Shown: positions 24,462 through 33,064, counted from the first letter of the stretch. The stretch: DNA of 64,000 bases from Microbacterium sp. SS28 (GCF_022761035.1 NZ_JAKWJP010000004.1:372001-436000), one strand, 5' to 3'. Translations and numbers: made by a program. The notes: generated by a model from the sequence alone, not told the origin.

Positions 24462-24685
24462 AGTGTGGGCCGGTCGGCTCTGAACACCGCGCTGTTTCCA
24501 TCGCGCGGGTGGGTTTGTGAGTTCTGTGGGGCCGATGGTGGGAGCGAATCCGCTCCGACCACCATCACTGTGAATGGCCCCCGGCCGACAGAGTCCGGGT
24601 TACTCCACGCCGCTTGAGGCGGCCGCACTCGCGTGCGCGTCGAGGAGTGCTGTTCTCGTGCGAGAGAACCCAGAAGGACACCACC
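24462..24685 (+). promoter_or_regulatory. Long structured 5' leader of the DEAD-box helicase gene
   Basis: A likely -10 TAGTGT at about 24462 predicts a 5' leader of roughly 210 nt, in contrast to the leaderless genes around it. It contains a stem pairing GATGGTGG with CCACCATC and inner GAGCG/CGCTC, a CCGC/GCGG hairpin, and a GTTCT/AGAAC hairpin just before the AGAAGGA ribosome site. Such leaders often mediate temperature or autogenous control of RNA helicases. No known riboswitch was recognised. Confidence 0.5.
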
Positions 24686-26896
24686 ATGCCCAAGAACAAG
24701 AAACCCGCCGGCGGTCGACCCGCCAAGAACTTCGAGCCGCGCTACGGCGAGAAGACGAGCTACCAGGACCGCAAGCGTCGTCCGGATGCCGGTGCTTCCG
24801 CCCGCTCCGCCGACTCGCGCCCCGGCAGCAAGAGCCCCAGCCACCGCGGCTACCGCCCCGACGCCGCCGAGGCGCCGGGCAAGCGTCGCTGGACCGCGCA
24901 GGAGCGCGCGGGCCGCGACGAGGCACAGGGCATCCGCACTCACAACGGCGCTTCGCCCAAGGGCCACGGCGACCGCCCCCGCTACGGTCGCGACGACCGT
25001 CCCGCCCGCTCGTACGACGACCGTCCGGCTCGGTCGTACGACCGTCCGCGCGACGACCGCCAGCGCGGCGGCGACGACCGCCCGCGTCAGTACGACCGTC
25101 CCCGCACCGATGGCCGGCCCGCGTACAACGACCGCGTCGACCGCGACAACCGTCGCTCGTTCGGCGACGGTCGCCCGTCGTACCGCCAGGACGACCGTCC
25201 GCGCAACGACGACCGCCCGCCGCGTTCGAACGACGACCGTCCGGCTCGCTCGTACGACAGCCGCCCTCCGCGTGATGACCGCGCGCCCCGTTCGTACGGC
25301 GACCGCCCGGCCCGCTCGTACGACAATCGCCCGCCGCGCTCGAACGACGACCGTCCGGCTCGCTCGTACGACAGCCGTCCTCCCCGTGACGATCGCGCGC
25401 CCCGTTCGTACGACAATCGCCCGCCGCGCTCGAATGACGACCGTCCGGCTCGCTCGTACGACAGCCGTCCCCCGCGCGATGACCGCGCGCCCCGCTCGTA
25501 CGACAGCCGTCCGCCCCGCGCGAACGACGACCGTCCGCGCCGCTCGTACGACGACCGTCCGGCTCGCTCGTACGACGACCGTCCCCGCCGCAACGACGGC
25601 GCCGGTCGCTCCGACTGGAACGCGAAGCCCGTCCGCGACAAGGCGCACGAGCAGCACGTCGACGTCGTCCACGAGCGCCTGCAGGCCGAGGCCATTCAGG
25701 CCGAGAACGTCGCCGGCACCGGCTTCGGCGATCTGGGCCTCGGCCAGAACATCGTCGCCGCGCTCGCCGAGCTCGGCGCGGCGAGCCCCTTCGCCATCCA
25801 GGCGGCGACGATCCCCTCGATCCTCGAGGGCAAGGACGTGCTCGCCCGTGGTCGCACCGGCTCCGGCAAGACGATCGCCTTCGGCGCACCGCTCGTCGAG
25901 AGCGTGCTTCAGTCGCAGGCCGGCAAGCGTCGCGAATTCGGCCGCAAGCCCAAGGCCCTGATCCTCGCCCCGACGCGCGAGCTCGCGCTGCAGATCGACC
26001 GGACGATCCAGCCGATCGCCCGCTCGGTGGGCCTGTTCACGACGCAGATCTACGGCGGCGTGCCCCAGGCTCGCCAGGTCGGCGCGCTCAAGAAGGGCGT
26101 CGACATCATCATCGGCACCCCGGGGCGCATCGAGGACCTCATCGAGCAGGGCAAGCTCGACCTCTCCGACGTGCGGATCGCCGTGCTCGACGAGGCCGAC
26201 CACATGTGCGAGCTCGGCTTCTTCGAGCCCGTGCAGCGCATCCTGCGTCACACCGCCGACGGCTCGCAGAAGCTCCTCTTCTCGGCGACCCTCGACCGCG
26301 AGGTCGCGGGTCTCGTCGACGAGTTCCTCGTCGATCCCGCCGTCTACGAGGTCGCGGGTGAAGACCAGGACTCGGGCACGATCGACCACCGCGTGCTCGT
26401 CATCGACCACCGCGACAAGGCCGAGATCCTCGGTTCGCTCGTCGACCGCGAGGGCAAGACGCTCGTCTTCGCCCGCACCCGCGCCTACGCCGAGATGCTC
26501 GCCGAGCAGTTCGACGACGCAGGCATCAACGCGGTCGCGCTGCACGGCGACCTCAACCAGGCCAAGCGCACGCGCAACCTCGAGCGCCTGACGTCGGGTC
26601 GGGTCAACGTGCTCGTCGCGACGGATGTCGCGGCTCGCGGCATCCACGTCGACGACATCGATCTCGTGATCCAGGCCGACCCGCCGGACGAGTACAAGAC
26701 GTACCTGCACCGTTCGGGCCGCACAGGCCGCGCGGGTCGCTCCGGCACCGTCGTGACGCTCATCACGCGCCAGCGCCGTCGCAAACTGACCGAGATGCTC
26801 GAGCGTGCCGAGATCGAGGCGCCGTTCGACGACGTCCGCCTCGGCGACGACCTCATCGAGGAGATCGCGGGCCGTCAAGTCGACCCCGTCGCCTGA
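24686..26896 (+). CDS. DEAD-box RNA helicase with long arginine/aspartate-rich disordered N-terminus
   Basis: A 736-residue ATP-dependent RNA helicase. Residues 1-335 are disordered and rich in Arg, Asp, Ser, Tyr and Pro, with RSYD/DDRP repeats from about 97 to 303. The core follows: Q-motif FAIQAATIP, Walker A ARGRTGSGKT (389-396), PTRELALQ, GTPGR, DEAD in VLDEADHM, SAT, ATDVAARGIHV and HRSGRTGRAGRSG. The N-terminal position of the low-complexity tail is unusual, since RhlE/CsdA types carry it at the C-terminus. Start ATG 24686 follows AGAAGGA. It probably acts in ribosome assembly, mRNA decay or cold response, possibly in condensates. Confidence 0.95.
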   Translation: MPKNKKPAGGRPAKNFEPRYGEKTSYQDRKRRPDAGASARSADSRPGSKSPSHRGYRPDAAEAPGKRRWTAQERAGRDEAQGIRTHNGASPKGHGDRPRYGRDDRPARSYDDRPARSYDRPRDDRQRGGDDRPRQYDRPRTDGRPAYNDRVDRDNRRSFGDGRPSYRQDDRPRNDDRPPRSNDDRPARSYDSRPPRDDRAPRSYGDRPARSYDNRPPRSNDDRPARSYDSRPPRDDRAPRSYDNRPPRSNDDRPARSYDSRPPRDDRAPRSYDSRPPRANDDRPRRSYDDRPARSYDDRPRRNDGAGRSDWNAKPVRDKAHEQHVDVVHERLQAEAIQAENVAGTGFGDLGLGQNIVAALAELGAASPFAIQAATIPSILEGKDVLARGRTGSGKTIAFGAPLVESVLQSQAGKRREFGRKPKALILAPTRELALQIDRTIQPIARSVGLFTTQIYGGVPQARQVGALKKGVDIIIGTPGRIEDLIEQGKLDLSDVRIAVLDEADHMCELGFFEPVQRILRHTADGSQKLLFSATLDREVAGLVDEFLVDPAVYEVAGEDQDSGTIDHRVLVIDHRDKAEILGSLVDREGKTLVFARTRAYAEMLAEQFDDAGINAVALHGDLNQAKRTRNLERLTSGRVNVLVATDVAARGIHVDDIDLVIQADPPDEYKTYLHRSGRTGRAGRSGTVVTLITRQRRRKLTEMLERAEIEAPFDDVRLGDDLIEEIAGRQVDPVA
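25223..25594 (+). repeat. In-frame tandem repeats in the helicase N-terminus
   Basis: Three to four imperfect 90-111-bp units encode RSNDDRPARSYDSRPPRD followed by DRAPRSYDNRPP. Copies differ mainly by silent changes (CGTCC/CGCCC, GAT/GAC). Tandem units of this length can expand or contract by recombination. Confidence 0.85.
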
Positions 26897-27035
26897 CCCG
26901 TCTCTTCCGACTCGGCCTCGAGCTGCCAGATCTTCTGGCGACTCGGGGCCGATTCGCCGTATCGGGGGGCACGTCGGCGGCGGTCGGCTCCTGTGACGGC
27001 CGGTTTCCGACGACGGATGCTGCGGGCCCGGGCCG
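26897..27035. other. Convergent gap with weak hairpin and a half copy of the TTCTGGCGA repeat
   Basis: Between the helicase and glycosyltransferase stops there is a short dyad GCCAGA-TCT-TCTGGC and the word TTCTGGCGACTCG, related to the palindrome at 2033-2098. No gene or strong terminator is visible. Confidence 0.4.
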
Positions 27036-28307
27036 TCAGCCGCGCGCGGCCAGCGCCTCGATGAGGTCGGCCGCGCGCTCGGGACCACCGAGAGAGCGGA
27101 GCTCTGCGCCGACGCGCTGCGCGGCATCCCGGAACGATGGATCGTCGCGGACGCGGTCGACCCCGGCCCGCACGTGAGCGGCAGTCGGCGTGCCGGTCTT
27201 GAGGTTGACCCCCGCACCGGCCCACGCGACGCGCGCGGCGATCTCGGGCTTGTCGAGGTCGCCGCCCGCGATGACGAGCGGGATGCCGTGGCCCAGCGCC
27301 GCGAGCGTCCCGCCCCAGCCGCCGTTCGTCACGACGGCATCGACGCGCGGCAGCAGCTCGGCGTACGGCAGGAAGCCGCCGACCCGCGCATTCGCGGGCA
27401 CGGGGAACGGCAGGTCGTCGCGTCCGGGAACGCCCGTCGCGACGACGACGAGCACGTCGAGGCCGCCGAGCGCCTCGAGTGCGGGGCGGATGAGGTCGTC
27501 GGGGTCGATGTTCTGGGTCCCCTGCGTGACGTGCACGACGGACCGTCCGTCGAGATCGCCCCACCACGGCGGCAGCACGGCGGACGCGGGCGCCGGTGAG
27601 CGGAGCTCGCCGACGAACTCGAGCCACGCGGGGCGGTCGGTGCGTCCGTAGTCGAGCAGGGGTGAGCCGCTCGCGACGACGAGGTCGCGTGAGAAGACGA
27701 GCTTGTCCATCGTGAGCTTCGACGGCGGCAGCCCCGCGGCCGCGCGCGCCTGAGCGAGCGGCTCGCGCAGCGGCCGCGAGAACAGTGGCACGGCCGCTCG
27801 CAGCGCGGCATCCCGCGTCTTCGTGAACGGGTTGCGCCCCGGCGCGAGGCCCATGCCGCTCGGCGGGCCGTGCTTGCCCGGGATGTTGAGCGGCAGCACG
27901 GCGAGCGTGACCCACGGGAACGACAGCTTCTCGGCCGCCAGCACCCCGCCGATCGACACTTCGTCAGCCACCATGACGTCCCAGGGCTCGCGGTTCCACT
28001 CCGCCTCGAGGTCCGCGACCTGCGCGGGTGCGGTGCCGATGAACAGGTCGGCGACATTGATGAGCAGCTGGCGCAGGCCCTTCTCGCCGACGAGCCTGGG
28101 GAACGTCGGCGTGAGGTCGTTCTCGTCGAAGTCCGGTGCGGCCTGCCACGGCACGAAGACCGCCCCCGACGCCTCGACCCGATCGCGGAAGGCGGAGCCC
28201 GTGTAGAACCGCACGTCGTGACCGCGGGCGAGGAGCGCCCGCGCCACGGGGAGCGTCGGCGACAGGTGTCCCGTGAAGGGCATCGCCGTGAGGAGGAACC
28301 GCGCCAT
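27036..28307 (-). CDS. GT1-family UDP-sugar glycosyltransferase (MGT type)
   Basis: A 423-residue soluble GT-B enzyme transferring a sugar from a nucleotide donor to a small lipophilic acceptor. The N-terminal acceptor domain begins FLLTAMPFTGHLSPTLPVARALLARGHDV. The C-terminal donor domain has VVHVTQGTQN, VGGFLPYAELLPRVDAVVTNGGWGGTLAALGHGIPLV (the HxGxGT-like loop reading NGGWGGT) and DLDKPEIAARVAWAG. It resembles macrolide and flavonoid glycosyltransferases, so detoxification by glycosylation is possible. The usual His of the GT1 'HCGWNS' loop is Asn here. CAGGAGC is the ribosome site. Confidence 0.9.
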   Translation of the reverse strand: MARFLLTAMPFTGHLSPTLPVARALLARGHDVRFYTGSAFRDRVEASGAVFVPWQAAPDFDENDLTPTFPRLVGEKGLRQLLINVADLFIGTAPAQVADLEAEWNREPWDVMVADEVSIGGVLAAEKLSFPWVTLAVLPLNIPGKHGPPSGMGLAPGRNPFTKTRDAALRAAVPLFSRPLREPLAQARAAAGLPPSKLTMDKLVFSRDLVVASGSPLLDYGRTDRPAWLEFVGELRSPAPASAVLPPWWGDLDGRSVVHVTQGTQNIDPDDLIRPALEALGGLDVLVVVATGVPGRDDLPFPVPANARVGGFLPYAELLPRVDAVVTNGGWGGTLAALGHGIPLVIAGGDLDKPEIAARVAWAGAGVNLKTGTPTAAHVRAGVDRVRDDPSFRDAAQRVGAELRSLGGPERAADLIEALAARG

Positions 28308-28409
28308 CGTCGCTCCTGTGGCCGGAACAGGTCTCAGGTCGAGGAAGCAGCAGGGCAGTCCGGCGCCGCGCCCATCGTAGCCAGGGGACGCGGGTGCCGA
28401 CAGGGCAGG

Positions 28410-30530
28410 TCAGAAGAGCATCGCGGGCGCCGCCTGCCCCGCCGCGGCCCGGCCGCGCGACGTCGTGACGATCTGGCTGCGCGCCGCGAGGCCCGGGACG
28501 GCGCCGCGCGGCGGCGAGTCGTCCTCGGCCTGACCGCCGAGGCCGTGCACCCGCAGGAGGGGCCGCACGCGCTTTGCGAGCCACGTGCGGTATCCCTTCG
28601 GTGCGTACGACGAGACACCGGGATAGAGGCCCAGATACGACGACACGAGCTCGGGATGCTCCCGCCCGAGCCACTGCATGAACCACGGCTTCACGCCCGG
28701 TCTCAAGTGGAGCGCGCCGTAGACGACGCGGGCCGCGCCCGCCTCTCTGATGCGCCGCAGCGCATCATCGAGCGCCGCGATCGAATCGGTCAGGTGGGGG
28801 AGGATCGGCATGAGGAAGACCGTCACGCGGAATCCCGCCTCGGTCGCCGCCCGGACCGTCTCGAGCCGCGCGGCCGTCGACGGTGTGCCCGGCTCGACGA
28901 GCTTCTGGAGCGTGTCGTCGAAGACGGCGATCGACGTCGCGATCGTGACGGGGACGGATGCCGCTGCCTCCTGCAGCAGCGGAAGATCCCGCCGCAGCAG
29001 CGTGCCCTTCGTCAGGATCGAGAACGGCGTGCCCGAATCCGCGAGCGCCGACACGATGCCCGGCATGAGCCGGTAGCGCCCCTCGGCGCGCTGGTACGGG
29101 TCGGTGTTGGTGCCGAGCGCGACCGGCTCGCGCGTCCACGACCCGCGCGCGAGCTCTTTGCGGAGCACCTCGGCGACGTTGATCTTCACGACGATCTGCG
29201 AGTCGAAGTCATGCCCGGTGTCGAACTCGAGGTACTCGTGGGTGCCGCGGGCGAAGCAATTGTGGCTGATCACGCCGTTGGCGATGAAGTCGCCCGTGCC
29301 GGTCGTGATGTCGACCATGTCGCTCTCGACGCCGAGATCCTCGATCGACACGATGCGCAGATCGGCGACGGTCTTCACGGCCATTCCCTCGATTGCGAGC
29401 TTGCGAGTGATCGCCGGCTCGGTGATGCGGAAGAAGCGCTGACGCTCGGGGAGGCCGCCGGTCACGCGCACAGCGCGGACGCCGTTCGGGCGGGGAGGTT
29501 CGATGACGTACGGAAGGTCGTGGACCGTGAGGGCGTCGGCGATGAGCTGCAGCACCTCCGGATCCTTGTTGCTGATCCGAAGAATCCCGCGCGAGTGCGA
29601 GCCCTCCGCGTCGAAGACGCCCGCCAGGAAGCCCGCCTGCCACGTTCGGGTGCGCAGCGAGGGAACGCCGATGAGGCGTTCTATCGTCTCGACGTCTGTG
29701 CGGCGCGCCGAGTGGATCGCCGTCATCGCGCGCCGTGTGTCGGTGGCGGTCGTGAACGGGCGCGTGTGGGTGGCAACGCCCTCGTCGAGAAGCATTCGAC
29801 GAGTGCGGTCGAGCGCTTCGGAGTCAGCCAGCGCGAGCCGGAAGCGGTGGAGCGTCCGGCTGCGAGCTCCGTCGTCGTAGGTACGGTGGAACAGCATCCC
29901 GTCGCCGCGGATCATCCCCGAGAGATATCCGCGGCGATACTCGCCGGAACCGCTGACACCGAGGGCTGGGCGTCCGCCGAGGCCGAAGCCCTGCAGTCGA
30001 TTGCTCGTCGTGAGGAAAGGGCGCCGGCCGTCTCCGCTCATGGCCCCTGTGACGTGCTTCCACCCGCGATCGGTCAGGAAGCGATGGTCGCCGCTCGCCG
30101 TCAGCACGGTGCCATCGGCGAGCGTGATGCGGTGGGCTCGTTTGTGCGTGGTCCACTTCGCCAGCACTCGCGTGCGCACGTAGCGCCGATACTCGCCGAC
30201 TGCTTCGGAGCCGATGATCTCCTGCCCGATAGCCAATCCGTCCATGCGTCGTTGGCGGCCGTCTGCGCAGAGCACGAGTGTCTCAGGAGCCATGCAGTAG
30301 ACGCAGGCATGCGAACAGCCCCGATAGGGGTTCACCGTCCAGTCGAACGGCATCGCCGACGCACCGGGCACATGGTTGAGGGCGCTCTTCGCCATGACCT
30401 CGTGGAAGGTCACTCCCGAGAACTCGGGGGTCGTCACGGAGCGCACGAGGCCGTTCAGGTGCTCGAGACCGGGGAGGGCCGCGGCATCCGGCACACCGAG
30501 CTCTTGTCCCTGCCATCGCATAGCGTTCAT
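28410..30530 (-). CDS. Intein-containing Rv2578c-family radical SAM protein
   Basis: The precursor is 706 residues: a 78-residue N-extein, a 346-residue intein and a 282-residue C-extein. Spliced, it gives a 360-residue radical SAM enzyme like M. tuberculosis Rv2578c, with cluster motif GCSHACVYCFARGTHEYL (CxxxCxxC), then GTNTDPYQRAEGRY and FSILTKGT. The third cluster Cys is both the first intein residue in the gene (Cys79) and, after splicing, the +1 Cys425, so the enzyme cannot bind its Fe-S cluster until splicing occurs. The reaction is unknown. ATG 30530 lies seven bases after TATTTC (30538-30543), the leaderless spacing. Confidence 0.95.
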   Translation of the reverse strand: MNAMRWQGQELGVPDAAALPGLEHLNGLVRSVTTPEFSGVTFHEVMAKSALNHVPGASAMPFDWTVNPYRGCSHACVYCMAPETLVLCADGRQRRMDGLAIGQEIIGSEAVGEYRRYVRTRVLAKWTTHKRAHRITLADGTVLTASGDHRFLTDRGWKHVTGAMSGDGRRPFLTTSNRLQGFGLGGRPALGVSGSGEYRRGYLSGMIRGDGMLFHRTYDDGARSRTLHRFRLALADSEALDRTRRMLLDEGVATHTRPFTTATDTRRAMTAIHSARRTDVETIERLIGVPSLRTRTWQAGFLAGVFDAEGSHSRGILRISNKDPEVLQLIADALTVHDLPYVIEPPRPNGVRAVRVTGGLPERQRFFRITEPAITRKLAIEGMAVKTVADLRIVSIEDLGVESDMVDITTGTGDFIANGVISHNCFARGTHEYLEFDTGHDFDSQIVVKINVAEVLRKELARGSWTREPVALGTNTDPYQRAEGRYRLMPGIVSALADSGTPFSILTKGTLLRRDLPLLQEAAASVPVTIATSIAVFDDTLQKLVEPGTPSTAARLETVRAATEAGFRVTVFLMPILPHLTDSIAALDDALRRIREAGAARVVYGALHLRPGVKPWFMQWLGREHPELVSSYLGLYPGVSSYAPKGYRTWLAKRVRPLLRVHGLGGQAEDDSPPRGAVPGLAARSQIVTTSRGRAAAGQAAPAMLF
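29259..30296 (-). mobile_element. Intein with LAGLIDADG homing endonuclease
   Basis: A 346-residue in-frame protein intron. The splicing N-block CMAPETLVLCADGR (Cys1), block B TASGDHRFLT (His71) and the C-block FIANGVISHN ending His-Asn before extein Cys all look intact. The endonuclease has two LAGLIDADG helices: YLSGMIRGDG (124-133, acidic Asp) and FLAGVFDAEG (223-232, acidic Glu). The usual block-F His is replaced in TGTGDFIANG. Codon use appears less GC-biased than in the exteins, consistent with horizontal arrival. Confidence 0.93.
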
Positions 30531-30644
30531 TCGAACAGAAATACGAGCGTGAGTCAAGGAGTCTAGAACGCATGGACGATGAAATTCGAGTGAGAATCCG
30601 CGCCCGTTTCGCGAGAACAGGGCGCGGGGCGAGACAATGGCCGA

Positions 30645-31670
30645 GTGACGCCCCCCGCGACGCGCCGCGACGCCCGCGCGGACCACCTGCTCACGACGGC
30701 CTCCTCGCCCGTGCGCCATGCCCGCGCGCGCCGCGCGGCCCGCATCCGGTTCGCATTCGCGGGGATCGCGGCCGTCGCCCTGGGCGTCGGCGGAGCCGCG
30801 GCGATCACGGCGGCCGTCCTGGGTCCCGGGGTGTCCGCCTCGGCGGGGATGATCGCCGATGCGGCCCCGCGCACGACGCCCGTCCCGCTCCCGCAGGCTG
30901 TGACGGCGCTGCCCGTGCCGACGCTCGCGGCGGTGGCCGCGATCGTCGACGTCTGCGCGGACGCCGCGTTCGTCGCGGCGCTCGCAGCAGGAGACGATGC
31001 GGCCACGATCGCTGCGGCGGGCGGCGCCGAGTCGTTTCGGGCAGCTGTCGCGTCGGGGCAGGCCGCGTGCGTGTCGCTCGGCGACCCCGCGCGTGTGTGG
31101 GCGGTCGTCAACAAGACGCGACCCTTCGAGCCCGCGGACTACCGGCCGGCACAGCTCGGCGATCCCTCGGGCATGCGCGACATTTCGGGAGGCGCTCTGC
31201 GGACGGATGCCGCCGCCGCACTCGCGGAGATGGCTGAGGCTGCGGCATCCGCGGGTGCCGGCCAGATCGCGCTCGAAAGCGGGTTCCGCTCGTACGGTAC
31301 GCAGCGCTCGACGTATCAGCGGCAGGTCTCGGCGCGAGGACGCGCCGAGGCGGATCTCGTCAGCGCGCGCCCCGGCTACAGCGAGCACCAGACGGGACTC
31401 GCCGCCGACGTGACGGCGTGCTCGCCCGGCTGCATCGACATGGGCGGATTCGGCGGAACGCCTCAGCAGGAGTGGGTCGCGGCGCACTCGTGGGAACACG
31501 GGTGGATCGTCCGCTACGTCGAGGGCAGGACCGACGTGACGGGCTACTCGCCCGAGCCGTGGCATCTGCGCTACATCGGCCGAGAGCTCGCCGCCGCATA
31601 TCACGAGGGCGGGTGGGAGAGTCTCGAGGAGTTCTTCGGCCTGCCCGCCGCGCCCGCCTACGTCGGCTGA
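30645..31670 (+). CDS. M15-family D-alanyl-D-alanine carboxypeptidase (VanY-like)
   Basis: A 341-residue envelope protein. A single N-terminal helix (about 35-62, after a basic stretch RHARARRAARIRF) anchors or exports it. An Ala-rich spacer leads to the zinc peptidase domain (about 200-330): LESGFRSYGTQ, ARPGYSEHQTGLAADVTAC (His and Asp ligands), WEHGWIVRY and PEPWHLRYIG (third His). It trims the terminal D-Ala of peptidoglycan stems. GTG 30645 lies six bases after GACAAT (30633-30638). It is divergent from the radical SAM gene. Confidence 0.93.
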   Translation: MTPPATRRDARADHLLTTASSPVRHARARRAARIRFAFAGIAAVALGVGGAAAITAAVLGPGVSASAGMIADAAPRTTPVPLPQAVTALPVPTLAAVAAIVDVCADAAFVAALAAGDDAATIAAAGGAESFRAAVASGQAACVSLGDPARVWAVVNKTRPFEPADYRPAQLGDPSGMRDISGGALRTDAAAALAEMAEAAASAGAGQIALESGFRSYGTQRSTYQRQVSARGRAEADLVSARPGYSEHQTGLAADVTACSPGCIDMGGFGGTPQQEWVAAHSWEHGWIVRYVEGRTDVTGYSPEPWHLRYIGRELAAAYHEGGWESLEEFFGLPAAPAYVG

Positions 31671-31743
31671 CGCGCCGGACCGAAGGCCTCCCCGTGTCCG
31701 CTCCGGCCTCGGCGAGCGGCGAGTGGAGGCATCCCACAATCGC

Positions 31744-31817
31744 GGTACTGAGTACCACCCCACCTGACATGCGATGTCACATCGTCGCCCGCGGGCAGTC
31801 CGTCGTGTCATAGGATC
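31744..31817 (+). promoter_or_regulatory. Two short palindromes and a -10 box upstream of the acyl-CoA dehydrogenase
   Basis: GGTACTGAGTACC (31744-31756) and CGATGTCACATCG (31772-31784) are perfect dyads with a one- or three-base centre. TAGGAT (31812-31817) follows as a -10 candidate. They lie in the 230-bp gap before the acyl-CoA dehydrogenase and may bind a fatty-acid-type repressor. Confidence 0.45.
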
Positions 31818-31900
31818 GGCCTCGGCGATGCGGCCGCGGGAAGGCCCGATGACGGGCCCCGGCCCTCGCCCACGCACTGCGACGAAAGGGGCACGCTCTC

Positions 31901-33064
31901 ATGGAGCGCGACATCTACGACGAGGATCACGAAGCTTTCCGCGACGTCGTCAAGGAGTACATCAAGCGGTACGTCACGAACGAGGCGATCGAGCGGTGGA
32001 ACGCCGCCGGCGAGATCGACCGCGAGACGATGCTCGCGGCCGGCCAGTCCGGCATCATCGGCCTTTCGGTGCCCGAGGAGTTCGGCGGCGCCGGGATGCT
32101 GCAGGACTTCCGGTTCCGCGCGGTCGTCAACGAGGAGATCATCGGCGCGGGCGCAGGCTCGCTCGCCGGGGCGTTCGGCATCCAGGACGACCTCGCCGTC
32201 CCCTACCTCGTGCACATGGGCACGCAGGAGCAGAAGGAGAAGTGGCTGCCCGGCATGGCGACCGGCGAGATCATCGGCGCCCTCGCGATGACCGAGCCCG
32301 GCGCGGGTTCCGACCTGCGCGGCATCAAGACGACGGCGAAGAAGGTCGACGGCGGCTACCTCGTCAACGGCGCCAAGACGTTCATCTCGAGCGGCAAGAC
32401 CGCCGACCTCATCGTCACGTTCGTCAAGACCGGCGAGGGCAACCGCCCCGACGCCTTCAGCCTGCTGCTCATCGAGAACGGCATGGAGGGCTTCGACCAC
32501 GGCAAGAAGCTCCACAAGATGGGCTTCCACGGCCACGACACCGCCGAGCTCTCGTTCAGCGACGTCTTCGTGCCCGAGGAGAACCTCATCAGCGGCAAGG
32601 AGGGCATGGGCTTCGTGCAGCTCATGATGAACCTCCCCCTCGAGCGCCTCTCGATCGGCGTCGCGGGCGCCGCCGCCGCGCAGGCGGGCCTGGACTGGAC
32701 GCTCGCCTACACGAAAGACCGCGAGGCCTTCGGCGAGAGGATCATCGACTTCCAGAACACGCGCTTCAAGCTCGCGGATGTCGCGACGACCGTCGACGCG
32801 CTCTGGGCGTACATCGACCGCGCGCTGCTGGCCTACAAGGACGGCAAGCTGTCGGCCGAGGAGGCCGCGAAGGTCAAGTTCTGGGCGACCGAGCGCGAGT
32901 GGGATGTGCTCGACGTGTGCGTGCAGCTGCACGGCGGATACGGCTACATCACGGAGTACCCGATCGCGCGCGCCTTCCTCGATGCCCGCGTGCACCGCAT
33001 CTACGGTGGCACGAACGAGATCATGCGCGAGATCGTGGGGCGCCAGCTCGCCGGCAAGCGCTGA
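31901..33064 (+). CDS. Acyl-CoA dehydrogenase
   Basis: A 387-residue flavoenzyme of fatty or branched-chain acyl-CoA oxidation. Signatures are ALAMTEPGAGSDLRGIKTTA, NGAKTFISSGKTAD, LHGGYGYITEYPIAR and RIYGGTNEIMREIVGRQ. The usual short/medium-chain catalytic Glu before GT is Gly here (YGGTNEI). Glu248 in NLPLERLSIGVAG is instead where isovaleryl- and long-chain enzymes keep the base, so a long-chain or branched substrate is likelier. GAAAGGGG is the ribosome site. A terminator with a T-rich tail follows. Confidence 0.94.
   Translation: MERDIYDEDHEAFRDVVKEYIKRYVTNEAIERWNAAGEIDRETMLAAGQSGIIGLSVPEEFGGAGMLQDFRFRAVVNEEIIGAGAGSLAGAFGIQDDLAVPYLVHMGTQEQKEKWLPGMATGEIIGALAMTEPGAGSDLRGIKTTAKKVDGGYLVNGAKTFISSGKTADLIVTFVKTGEGNRPDAFSLLLIENGMEGFDHGKKLHKMGFHGHDTAELSFSDVFVPEENLISGKEGMGFVQLMMNLPLERLSIGVAGAAAAQAGLDWTLAYTKDREAFGERIIDFQNTRFKLADVATTVDALWAYIDRALLAYKDGKLSAEEAAKVKFWATEREWDVLDVCVQLHGGYGYITEYPIARAFLDARVHRIYGGTNEIMREIVGRQLAGKR

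Noticed and set aside
25223-25594. CRISPR-like regular repeats
   Set aside because: Repeats are in frame, degenerate mainly by silent changes and lack unique spacers; they encode a disordered protein tail.
23486-27217. Very long open minus-strand frame antisense to the DEAD-box helicase, with RTVVVRA-like repeats
   Set aside because: Only the part from 24406 down is aldose epimerase. The rest mirrors the helicase repeats and is open because stop codons are rare in GC-rich antisense frames; no family motif, no start signal.
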